A DNA stretch of 5,528 bases from an uncultured Mycoplasmatota bacterium (lineage in GTDB: Bacteria > Bacillota_I > Bacilli_A > RF39 > UBA660), in assembly GCA_900550255.1 (NCBI GenBank), contig URQZ01000023.1, forward strand, positions 1 through 5,528, written 5' to 3'. The notes under the pieces are model-generated. The model did no database searches. It had not been told where the DNA came from and was given only the letters and a program-made list of their open reading frames with translations. The stretch's first letter is position 1; the number at the start of each line of letters is the position of its first letter. Shown here one piece after another: positions 1 to 5,300 of the stretch. The position numbers and the translations under genes are program-made.

Positions 1-790
1 CATAGGTATAATCAAATAACCATGCATATTCACTTGTTCCTTGAGCTTTGGAACACCAATTTGTAGTATCAGGTTTATTTGTATCTAAACAAAACCATGA
101 TTGTCCTGATTGAGTTGCATCAAACGTTGGATGTTTTGTTATCTTAGCAACTTCATTTGCTGTTATTAATCTTGCTGTATTTTTCCATGGACTTGTATCT
201 TTTTTTAAAGCATCTGCTACCTCTTTCATTTCACTATTATTTCCGGTTGAATTCCAAGCTATTCTAGTCGTTGTATTATGATCTAAAATGACATTTACAG
301 TTGCATTTCCTTCCCTATCATTAAATGCATACCATTTCATACATCCAATCTTTGTTCCGGTTGTATTTACCGCTTCACTTGACGCACATTTTTTTCCTGT
401 TTCTGGATTAAAATATACAATTTCCCCATTCTTGTATTGTTTATATGTTATTCTATCACAACCATCAATTCCAACTATACAGGCATTCCCCGATGCATCT
501 ATACTAATTTCTTTAGTTAAAGATATTTCTTTTCCAGTTTTTTGATCTATTATTGGTTGTTCCAATTTTCCTGCTTCAACTAAATCATTTATAGTAATTG
601 TTTGATAAGTATTACCGGTTTCATTTGCATAAAGCTCTGCTGCACTTAAAATTATCTGCTGACTGACTTTACTAATTTCTTCCTTTTTATCAGCTAATTG
701 TCCCATAATATTTGGCAAAATTATCAAAGATAAAATAGAAATAACAACAATAACAGCTAACATCTCCAATAAAGTAAATCCTTTTTTCAT
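1..790 (-). CDS. Type IV pilin-like (prepilin) surface protein, 3' end missing
   Basis: The frame is open from the ATG at 790 to the left edge, giving 263 codons without a stop, so the C-terminus lies outside the window. The N-terminus is a classic class III signal: MKKG then FTLLEM, with cleavage expected after Gly4 by a prepilin peptidase. Phe5 would be methylated and Glu9 is the conserved Glu5 of mature pilins. A hydrophobic helix spans about residues 5-27 (AVIVVISILSLIILP). Residues 28-80 look like the usual amphipathic helix plus the 'DLVEAGKL' segment of Gram-positive pilins. From about 125 a second module begins, with Cys135, Cys150, Cys234 and Cys246 and the motif VNVILDHNTTTRIAWN (165-180). 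From memory, similar modules occur in gut Bacilli pilin-like proteins, but I cannot confirm this. The start is fixed by AGGTG at 796-800, five bases upstream. Likely role: assembly into a type IV or competence-like pilus, or a membrane-anchored adhesin. The pilin N-terminus is certain; the C-terminal function is unknown. Confidence 0.88.
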   Translation of the reverse strand, partial: MKKGFTLLEMLAVIVVISILSLIILPNIMGQLADKKEEISKVSQQIILSAAELYANETGNTYQTITINDLVEAGKLEQPIIDQKTGKEISLTKEISIDASGNACIVGIDGCDRITYKQYKNGEIVYFNPETGKKCASSEAVNTTGTKIGCMKWYAFNDREGNATVNVILDHNTTTRIAWNSTGNNSEMKEVADALKKDTSPWKNTARLITANEVAKITKHPTFDATQSGQSWFCLDTNKPDTTNWCSKAQGTSEYAWLFDYTY

Positions 791-813
791 TTTAACACCT
801 ATCCTCTTTTATA

Positions 814-842
814 ATTATAACTTTTAATAAAAAAAAAAGCAA
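814..842 (-). promoter_or_regulatory. Predicted sigma-A promoter of the pilin-like gene
   Basis: On the minus strand a perfect TATAAT (814-819) lies 17 bases after TTGCTT (837-842). Transcription would start near 807, a few bases before AGGTG (796-800) and the ATG at 790, giving a leader of about 17 bases. The -10 sits inside a 12-bp palindrome, TTATAATTATAA (809-820). The -35 overlaps the rpmF terminator, and the spacer is mostly its T-tract. The -10 and spacing are strong; the -35 is only a partial match. Confidence 0.6.
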
Positions 843-853
843 CTAATTAGTTG
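829..853 (-). terminator. Intrinsic terminator of the yceD-rpmF unit
   Basis: On the minus strand the perfect palindrome CAACTAATTAGTTG (840-853) can fold as a five-base-pair stem with an AATT loop. One base later comes a run of ten T residues (829-838). The stem is short, but the long T-tract and the position exactly at the end of rpmF make termination likely. The left arm and loop encode the last rpmF residues, and the TAG stop (843-845) lies inside the hairpin. Confidence 0.65.
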
Positions 854-1055
854 TTTCTTCTTTTGTTATAACTTCTTTTCCTTTATATGTTCCACATTCT
901 GAACATACTCTATGTGGTCTTATACTAGCTCCACATTTCGGACATTTGATTGTACTATTTTCGCTAATTTTGTAATGAGTACGTCTTTTTCTTCCTCTTG
1001 TTTTACTAACTTTTCTAAAAGGTACTGCGAAAATTTGAATATTTAATTTCATCAT
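843..1055 (-). CDS. rpmF: 50S ribosomal protein L32 with an L27-like cleavable N-terminal extension
   Basis: This 70-residue protein is bL32, a zinc-ribbon protein of the large ribosomal subunit. The core AVPFRKVSKTRGRKRRTHYK (10-29) is diagnostic, and four cysteines (Cys38, Cys41, Cys51, Cys54; CxxC-9-CxxC) form the zinc site. Normal L32 begins MAVPF; here TTC occupies the position of that Met and the protein continues upstream to MMKLNIQIF. No ATG, GTG or TTG lies between the double ATG (1050-1055) and AVPF, and GAGGTG sits five bases before the first ATG, so the extension must be translated. The nine extra residues match the Prp-processed leader of Firmicutes L27 (MLKLNLQFF, cleaved before Ala), so cleavage after Phe9 would give the standard mature L32. 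The acidic, Thr-rich tail (61-70) is ordinary. The gene lies 16 bp downstream of yceD in one transcription unit. Identity is certain; processing is inferred. Confidence 0.97.
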   Translation of the reverse strand: MMKLNIQIFAVPFRKVSKTRGRKRRTHYKISENSTIKCPKCGASIRPHRVCSECGTYKGKEVITKEETTN

Positions 1056-1060
1056 GATAA

Positions 1061-1068
1061 CACCTCAC
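1061..1068 (-). promoter_or_regulatory. Ribosome binding site that fixes the extended L32 start
   Basis: The minus strand reads GTGAGGTG, with the AGGTG core ending five bases before the first ATG (1053-1055) and eight before the second (1050-1052). Five bases is the same spacing seen for the yceD and pilin starts here, so the first ATG is preferred. That start gives a nine-residue extension before Ala, the same length as the L27 leader. No comparable site could serve a start nearer to the AVPF core. Confidence 0.8.
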
Positions 1069-1071
1069 TTT

Positions 1072-1554
1072 TCATTTTAACAAATCTTTCAATTTTTGAA
1101 GTTCTGGATTTAATTTCTTCTCCTCTTCTGTTATAAGTTTCCAACCATCACCTTCCATTTGAAGATTTTGGTTTTTATCGCCTACAACACGAATAGGAAT
1201 TTCCATTAATATATTTTCCCATATTATTGGTAAAATATCAATAGTATTTTGATTTTTTTTCAAAGTTTCGTTAATTTCTTTTAATAATTCATCAATATTT
1301 CCTTCTATTTTTATTGAAAATTTATAATCAGTAGGTTCTAGTGTTAAACTAGAAGGTAAAACCATTATACCATCAACATTTACATCAAGATCATAATCAT
1401 CAATACTATTACTAGTAATATATCCTTTAACACTAATATTATCTAAAGATATAATGTCTGTCTTTTTTAGCATCTCTTTATCAAAAGAATACAACATGTC
1501 AATTTCTACTTGACTATCAATTCCACTTTTTAATCTAGTAATATCTATATTCAT
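1072..1554 (-). CDS. yceD: YceD/DUF177 family protein, 23S rRNA accumulation factor (YlbN of Bacillus)
   Basis: The 160-residue protein matches the DUF177/YceD family, which is about 160-180 residues long and in bacteria and plastids is needed for normal 23S rRNA accumulation. It is usually encoded directly before rpmF, as it is here. Supporting signs are an N-terminal 'MNIDITRLKSG' strand, the middle pattern of alternating beta strands (residues 30-85), the family segment around 105-123 (IDILPIIWENILMEIPIRVV) and the C-terminal signature GDGWKLITEEE followed by LNPELQKLKDLL (about 134-159; family form is close to DPRLAKLKDLL). The start is supported by AGGTGATT five bases upstream and a promoter just above. 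It ends on TGA. It is cytoplasmic and acidic with no membrane segment. Its exact biochemical role is unsettled in the literature; pairing with L32 suggests a step in 50S assembly. Confidence 0.9.
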   Translation of the reverse strand: MNIDITRLKSGIDSQVEIDMLYSFDKEMLKKTDIISLDNISVKGYITSNSIDDYDLDVNVDGIMVLPSSLTLEPTDYKFSIKIEGNIDELLKEINETLKKNQNTIDILPIIWENILMEIPIRVVGDKNQNLQMEGDGWKLITEEEKKLNPELQKLKDLLK

Positions 1555-1569
1555 ATAATCACCTGTATA

Positions 1570-1598
1570 AGTATATCATAAACGTATATATTTTTCAA
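1570..1598 (-). promoter_or_regulatory. Predicted sigma-A promoter of yceD-rpmF
   Basis: The minus strand carries TTGAAA (1593-1598), a 17-base spacer and TATACT (1570-1575), preceded by TG at the extended -10 position (TGATATACT). This is one of the best promoter matches in the window. A start 6-7 bases downstream would fall near 1563, essentially at the AGGTG ribosome site (1560-1564), so the leader would be only about 9 bases. Confidence 0.7.
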
Positions 1599-1606
1599 AT
1601 AAAATA

Positions 1607-1615
1607 TGTTATTAT
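1607..1615 (+). promoter_or_regulatory. Possible extended -10 promoter of tmcAL
   Basis: The plus strand reads TGTTATTAT, an extended -10 (TG, one base, TATTAT at 1610-1615). The -35 at the right distance (1587-1592, TATATT) is poor. Transcription would start near 1622, on the AGGTGA ribosome site (1622-1627) of tmcAL. The whole divergent control region with yceD is 77 bp (1555-1631), so the two promoters interleave. Confidence 0.4.
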
Positions 1616-1631
1616 ATAGTTAGGTGATAGT

Positions 1632-2789
1632 ATGAATAGTGTTGGTATAATTTGCGAATATAATCCCTTCCATAACGGGCATTTACACCATTTAAATGAA
1701 ATAAAAAAAATGTTTCCTAAAGCAACTATTGTTTTAGTTATGAGTGGGAATTTTACTGAACGTGGTGATACTAGTATCATTAATAAATGGGATAAAACTG
1801 AAATTGCTCTTAAGATGGGAGTTGACCTTGTAATCGAATTACCATTCGTCTTTGCAACCCAAAGTGCGGATACTTTTGCGAAAGCTAGTATTCAAATCTT
1901 AAAAGAAATGAAAGTTAATTATCTTGTTTTTGGAAGTGAAACAAATAAGGTTGATAAATTAGAAGAACTAGCTGAAGTTCAATTAAATAATAAAAAATAT
2001 AATAAGTTAGTCAAAGAATATCTTGACCAAGGGCTTAATTATCCAACCGCACTATCTAAATCTTTATATGAAATTACTGGTTTAAAAATGAATAAACCTA
2101 ATGATATTTTAGGAATTACATATATTCGAGAAATTAAAAAACAAAAGGCAAATATTATCCCTATCACTATTAAACGTAACAATGATTACAACGGTTTTGA
2201 TTTAGAAGACAATATTAGTAGTGCGACAAGTATTAGATATGCTTTAAAAAACAAATCAAATGTTGATAAATATGTCCCTGAGTTTGTCAGACCTTATTTA
2301 GAAAAAAATAATCACTTTATTGATGACTACTATAGTATTTTGAAATACAAAATTTTAACCGAAAAAGATTTTATAAATCATTATAAAACGGTTGATGAAG
2401 GTATTGAGAACAGAATCAATAAATACATTATCAAATGTAGAAATCTAGATGAACTTATCTTAAAAATTAAAACTAAAAGATATACTTATAATAAATTACA
2501 TAGAATGTTTACACATATTTTATGCAATTTCACAAAAGAAGAAGCCGAAGAATTTAGTGATATTGAATATATAAGAGTTCTTGGTTTTTCCTCACAAGGA
2601 AGACTCTATTTAAAAGAAGCAAAGGACAATACTGAAATACCAGTTATTACTAACTATTCTAAAATTAATAGTAAAATTCTTGAAATTGAATTTAGAAGTA
2701 CTTGCGTCTATGCCAGTATTTTAGATGAAGAAGAAAAAATAAAATTAATTGAAAGTGAATATAAAAACTATCCAATTATGATTGGATAG
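1632..2789 (+). CDS. tmcAL: tRNA-Met cytidine acetate ligase TmcAL (YlbM)
   Basis: The 385-residue protein belongs to the TmcAL/YlbM family of HxGH nucleotidyltransferases. TmcAL uses ATP and acetate to make N4-acetylcytidine at the wobble base C34 of elongator tRNA-Met, via acetyl-AMP. Seen here: the nucleotide-binding start GIICEYNPFHNGH (5-17, HNGH at 14-17), MSGNFTERGD (37-46), the DLVIELPF segment (65-72), FGSE (100-103), PNDILGITYIR (156-166) and SSATSIR (196-202), the second ATP-binding signature. The C-terminal half includes RVLGFSSQGR and the closing ESEYKNYPI. The family is usually around 390-415 residues, so this is complete but slightly short. The start is set by AGGTGA four bases upstream of the ATG. 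The gene is divergent from yceD-rpmF, the same neighbourhood known for ylbM, ylbN and rpmF in Bacillus. The last codons form part of a terminator hairpin. Confidence 0.95.
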   Translation: MNSVGIICEYNPFHNGHLHHLNEIKKMFPKATIVLVMSGNFTERGDTSIINKWDKTEIALKMGVDLVIELPFVFATQSADTFAKASIQILKEMKVNYLVFGSETNKVDKLEELAEVQLNNKKYNKLVKEYLDQGLNYPTALSKSLYEITGLKMNKPNDILGITYIREIKKQKANIIPITIKRNNDYNGFDLEDNISSATSIRYALKNKSNVDKYVPEFVRPYLEKNNHFIDDYYSILKYKILTEKDFINHYKTVDEGIENRINKYIIKCRNLDELILKIKTKRYTYNKLHRMFTHILCNFTKEEAEEFSDIEYIRVLGFSSQGRLYLKEAKDNTEIPVITNYSKINSKILEIEFRSTCVYASILDEEEKIKLIESEYKNYPIMIG

Positions 2790-2793
2790 TTTT
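2764..2793. terminator. Bidirectional intrinsic terminator shared by tmcAL and pyk
   Basis: A perfect 13-bp inverted repeat, AAAACTATCCAAT (2764-2776) and ATTGGATAGTTTT (2781-2793), is separated by a four-base loop, TATG. It lies at the meeting point of two convergent genes whose stop codons are eight bases apart. On the minus strand the stem ends in TTTTTAT, and on the plus strand in TTTTATTATT, so it can work for both; the minus (pyk) T-tract is slightly better. The left arm, loop and most of the right arm encode the last residues and stop of TmcAL. Confidence 0.85.
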
Positions 2794-2797
2794 ATTA

Positions 2798-4201
2798 TTA
2801 CATTTTTTCAATTTTCATAAAGTTTGTTACTTTAACACCAGTATTAGGGAATCCACCAGTAATAACAATTTTATCACCAGTTTCTAAATCCATAAATTTT
2901 TGAGCTTGTGCTTTTCCATCTGATACTAATTCATCAGTTGAATCATATTCTCCAACAACTGTTGAATAAACTCCATAGTTAAGTGCTAATGCCTTAGCTA
3001 CTTTTTCATTTGGAACAGTAGCTAAAATCATTGCATTTGGTCTTAAGTTACTAATTGAAGCAGCTGTATGTCCTGACATAGTTGCGGCTACGATTACTTT
3101 TGAATCTAATTTATTACTTGCTGTAACAACACTTTGTGCAATAATAGAATTTACATCTTTAGCTTCATATCCGTATTTATTATCATATTTATAATAGCTT
3201 TCTACTTTTTTACAAATTTCAGCCATATTTTGGATTGTTTCAACTGGATATTTACCCATAGTTGTTTCATCACTAGTCATAATAGCATCGCATCCTGCTA
3301 AAACAGCGTTTGCAACATCTGTAACTTCTGCATTTGTAGGTCTGATATTATTTTTCATACTTGACATCATTTGAGTTGCCATAATAACTCTTTTACCTTT
3401 AGCACGACATTTATCTATCATCATTTGTTGATATAAAGGTAGATTTTCAACACCTGTTTCAATTCCTAAATCTCCACGTGCAATCATAACAATATCTGTT
3501 TCATCGATAATTTCATCTAAATTATCCATTGCATATTGTGTTTCAATTTTTGAAATAATTGGCATATTAGGTTTACCAAATTCAGCACATAAATTTCTAA
3601 CTTCTCTAATATTATCTGCTGTATTAACAAAAGATATAGCTAAATAATCACCATCATGATCACAAGCATATTTAATATCTTCTTTATCTTGTTCACTAAC
3701 ATATGGAACATCTAATTTAACACCTGGAATACATACTCCACGTCTACTTTTAATTGAACCACTATTTTCAATACGGCAAGTGATTCCATCTTCTTCTACA
3801 CTGATAACAGTTAATTTATAAAAACCGTCATCAAGTAAAATAGACATTCCTTCTTTTATATCTTTTAAAATTCCTTTGTAATTAAAAGATATAGCGTCTT
3901 TAGTACCAAGAATATCTTCTTCAACAATACGAATTGTATTTCCTGCTACTAATTCAATATAATCATTTTCAAAAGTACAAGTTCTAAGATCTGGTCCTTT
4001 TGTATCATATAAAACCGCAATATTTGTTCCAAGTTCTTTATTTGCTCTTGCAACTAGATCTTCATCAATTTTTCTTTCTTCAAGTGTAGCATGTGAGAAA
4101 TTAATACGTGCTACATTCATACCAGCATCAACAATTCCTTTAAAGCTTTCCCAATTTTGCGTTGATGGTCCAATACTACAAATTATCTTTGTTTTTTTCA
4201 T
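2798..4201 (-). CDS. pyk: Pyruvate kinase
   Basis: The 467-residue enzyme catalyses the last ATP-forming step of glycolysis (phosphoenolpyruvate plus ADP to pyruvate plus ATP) in the cytosol. The barrel begins with KTKIICSIGPS (3-13) and NVARINFSH (29-37). The B domain follows DTKGPDLRT (66-74), the barrel resumes near 165, and the C domain runs from about 350 to 467. Catalytic Lys218 and metal ligand Glu220 lie in SKIE, Asp244 in ARGDLG, and Thr276 in ATQMM. The C domain keeps SGHTA (376-380). The length is that of the plain enzyme, without the extra C-terminal domain of B. subtilis Pyk. Two positions differ from common forms: Asp71 replaces the Glu of TKGPEIRT that marks potassium-dependent enzymes, and SDETTMGKYP (310-319) has Asp where SGET or SAET is usual. 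AGAGGT seven bases upstream supports the start. The gene is monocistronic between its own promoter and terminator. Confidence 0.98.
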   Translation of the reverse strand: MKKTKIICSIGPSTQNWESFKGIVDAGMNVARINFSHATLEERKIDEDLVARANKELGTNIAVLYDTKGPDLRTCTFENDYIELVAGNTIRIVEEDILGTKDAISFNYKGILKDIKEGMSILLDDGFYKLTVISVEEDGITCRIENSGSIKSRRGVCIPGVKLDVPYVSEQDKEDIKYACDHDGDYLAISFVNTADNIREVRNLCAEFGKPNMPIISKIETQYAMDNLDEIIDETDIVMIARGDLGIETGVENLPLYQQMMIDKCRAKGKRVIMATQMMSSMKNNIRPTNAEVTDVANAVLAGCDAIMTSDETTMGKYPVETIQNMAEICKKVESYYKYDNKYGYEAKDVNSIIAQSVVTASNKLDSKVIVAATMSGHTAASISNLRPNAMILATVPNEKVAKALALNYGVYSTVVGEYDSTDELVSDGKAQAQKFMDLETGDKIVITGGFPNTGVKVTNFMKIEKM

Positions 4202-4238
4202 TAATACTACCTCTTTCCTTTTTTAGAAAACCTAGTTT

Positions 4239-4267
4239 ATTGTAACATATTAAGTTCATTTATGCAA
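4239..4267 (-). promoter_or_regulatory. Predicted sigma-A promoter of pyk
   Basis: On the minus strand TTGCAT (4262-4267), a 17-base spacer and TACAAT (4239-4244) form a good promoter, with TG at the extended -10 position (TGTTACAAT). Transcription would begin near 4232, giving a leader of about 30 bases that ends in AAGGAAAGAGGT, the pyk ribosome site. I see no catabolite-control palindrome or riboswitch in the short leader. Confidence 0.7.
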
Positions 4268-4298
4268 TATTTAATAATATTAAATCATATATTTTAAC

Positions 4299-4697
4299 AT
4301 GAATAATAATAGTACTAAAGAAGATGAAATCAAATTATTAGATATTCAAATTATTGCTACTGTAATATATATTTTAAGTTTATTTATATCTTACATTATA
4401 ACTTATAATGACAAATATGAAATTTTAAATAATAAACCTTTTTTAGATAAAAAAACGTCTCAAAACATTTCTGTTTTTAATCGTGTTGTCGTTGTTGTTT
4501 TAACGCTTACTTTTTTATATATAAATTATAAAAACATTGAGATTGCTAAAATTAAAAATAAAAAGGATTTAACTCCTTTTAAATTACAAATTACAGCTTC
4601 TGAATTATCAACTGTTGCTGCTATTATTGTTTTATATACTGTTTTAACTAGTGGTGAGTATAGCGTTATTGCTGGTGCTGAAAATCCTTCTTTATAA
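4299..4697 (+). CDS. Small three-helix membrane protein of unknown function
   Basis: I cannot give this 132-residue protein a function. It has a short hydrophilic N-terminus, then three predicted membrane helices: about 16-36 (IQIIATVIYILSLFISYIITY), 60-77 (a Val-rich segment) and 100-117. A polar loop, NDKYEILNNKPFLDKK, links the first two, and a Lys-rich loop with KKDLTPFKLQ the last two. Sequence signs of a real gene are normal AT-rich codon use, alternating hydrophobic and charged blocks, and the compact conserved-looking end SGEYSVIAGAENPSL. From memory, similar proteins recur in uncultured gut Bacilli, but I cannot check this. Unlike its neighbours it has no Shine-Dalgarno site before the ATG. 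It is divergent from pyk (97 bp apart) and convergent with the next gene, overlapping it by six bases. Confidence 0.75.
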   Translation: MNNNSTKEDEIKLLDIQIIATVIYILSLFISYIITYNDKYEILNNKPFLDKKTSQNISVFNRVVVVVLTLTFLYINYKNIEIAKIKNKKDLTPFKLQITASELSTVAAIIVLYTVLTSGEYSVIAGAENPSL

Positions 4698-5300
4698 CTG
4701 CTCAACAAAATTTTTTACTATTAATTTCTTATTATTGAATTCTTCAAAAATATAAGTTATTACAAATGTTAAACTTCCAAGTGATGCAAGTATCATATCC
4801 ATCATTGTATCATTTACGCCTGTCGTTAAAACATTTTGAGCATCTTTTCCAAATATATTATCACTAATGAATTCAAAAAATTCCCAAAAGCTTGCACACA
4901 TTGTATTGAAAGCTATAATAAATAAACAAGTAAAAAATATTTTTTTAGAATCATATCTATCTAGTTTATAAAGCAGTTCTAAAGCAAAAAAAGCTATTAC
5001 AATTCCTGATAGATAATGTGTGAAATTATCATACCAATATATTTTTCCATAAAGATTAATAACTGATCCTAAAAAGTGAGCTATAAAAACAAATATAATA
5101 TATATTATTTCACTTGCATCACTTATTTTAGTTTTAAAGGTCACATTAATTATTTTTGGTAAAAAGATAACTGGTATAACGGATAATCTAATAAGAATAC
5201 GGTATAAGTTTTGATCTAATATTGCATCTACTGTATAACACAAACTACAAAAGATAACAACAAAAATAATGATGTTTTTAAAGATATTAATTTTCTTCAT
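4692..5300 (-). CDS. Six-helix membrane protein, YjdF/DUF2238-like
   Basis: This 202-residue protein is strongly hydrophobic, with about six predicted helices near residues 8-25, 35-52, 64-84, 94-111, 119-136 and 168-186. Polar residues within or beside the helices form a pattern resembling the YjdF (DUF2238) family: YDNFTHYLSG (90-99), FWEFFEF (138-144) and VNDTMMD (162-168). Asp91, His95, Glu140, Glu143, Asp164 and Asp168 could form a buried polar or metal site, but no function is established and the family call is from pattern memory. The start ATG overlaps the 3' end of the upstream rmuC-like gene by 14 bp, with GGAG (5311-5314) ten bases upstream, so translation is probably coupled. No promoter of its own is evident, so it is probably co-transcribed with the upstream gene. 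Its stop shares a palindrome with that of the convergent gene. Confidence 0.8.
   Translation of the reverse strand: MKKINIFKNIIIFVVIFCSLCYTVDAILDQNLYRILIRLSVIPVIFLPKIINVTFKTKISDASEIIYIIFVFIAHFLGSVINLYGKIYWYDNFTHYLSGIVIAFFALELLYKLDRYDSKKIFFTCLFIIAFNTMCASFWEFFEFISDNIFGKDAQNVLTTGVNDTMMDMILASLGSLTFVITYIFEEFNNKKLIVKNFVEQL

Noticed and set aside
288..545. Plus-strand open frame of 85 codons
   Set aside because: It lies wholly antisense to the clear pilin-like coding frame and shows no domain or ribosome site.
809..820. TTATAATTATAA palindrome as a repressor operator
   Set aside because: A symmetric AT-only 12-mer overlapping a TATAAT is easily produced by base composition; nothing else supports an operator.
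1023..1031. L32 starting at the usual MAVPF position
   Set aside because: The codon before Ala is TTC (Phe), which is not a start, and no start codon or ribosome site lies between it and the upstream ATG pair.
1072..1074. Mycoplasma-type code with TGA read as Trp
   Set aside because: yceD ends at this TGA exactly where the family normally ends (KLKDLL), and the Trp residues checked in the other genes are all TGG.
1595..1780. Minus-strand open frame of 61 codons
   Set aside because: It is antisense to the conserved N-terminus of tmcAL and crosses its promoter region; no independent support.
4202..4298. Riboswitch, catabolite-control site or small RNA between pyk and the divergent gene
   Set aside because: Only a promoter and a leader of about 30 bases fit here; no stable structure or operator-like palindrome is visible.
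4526..4708. Minus-strand open frame of 60 codons
   Set aside because: It is antisense to the 132-residue membrane protein; its hydrophobic look is a mirror of that gene.
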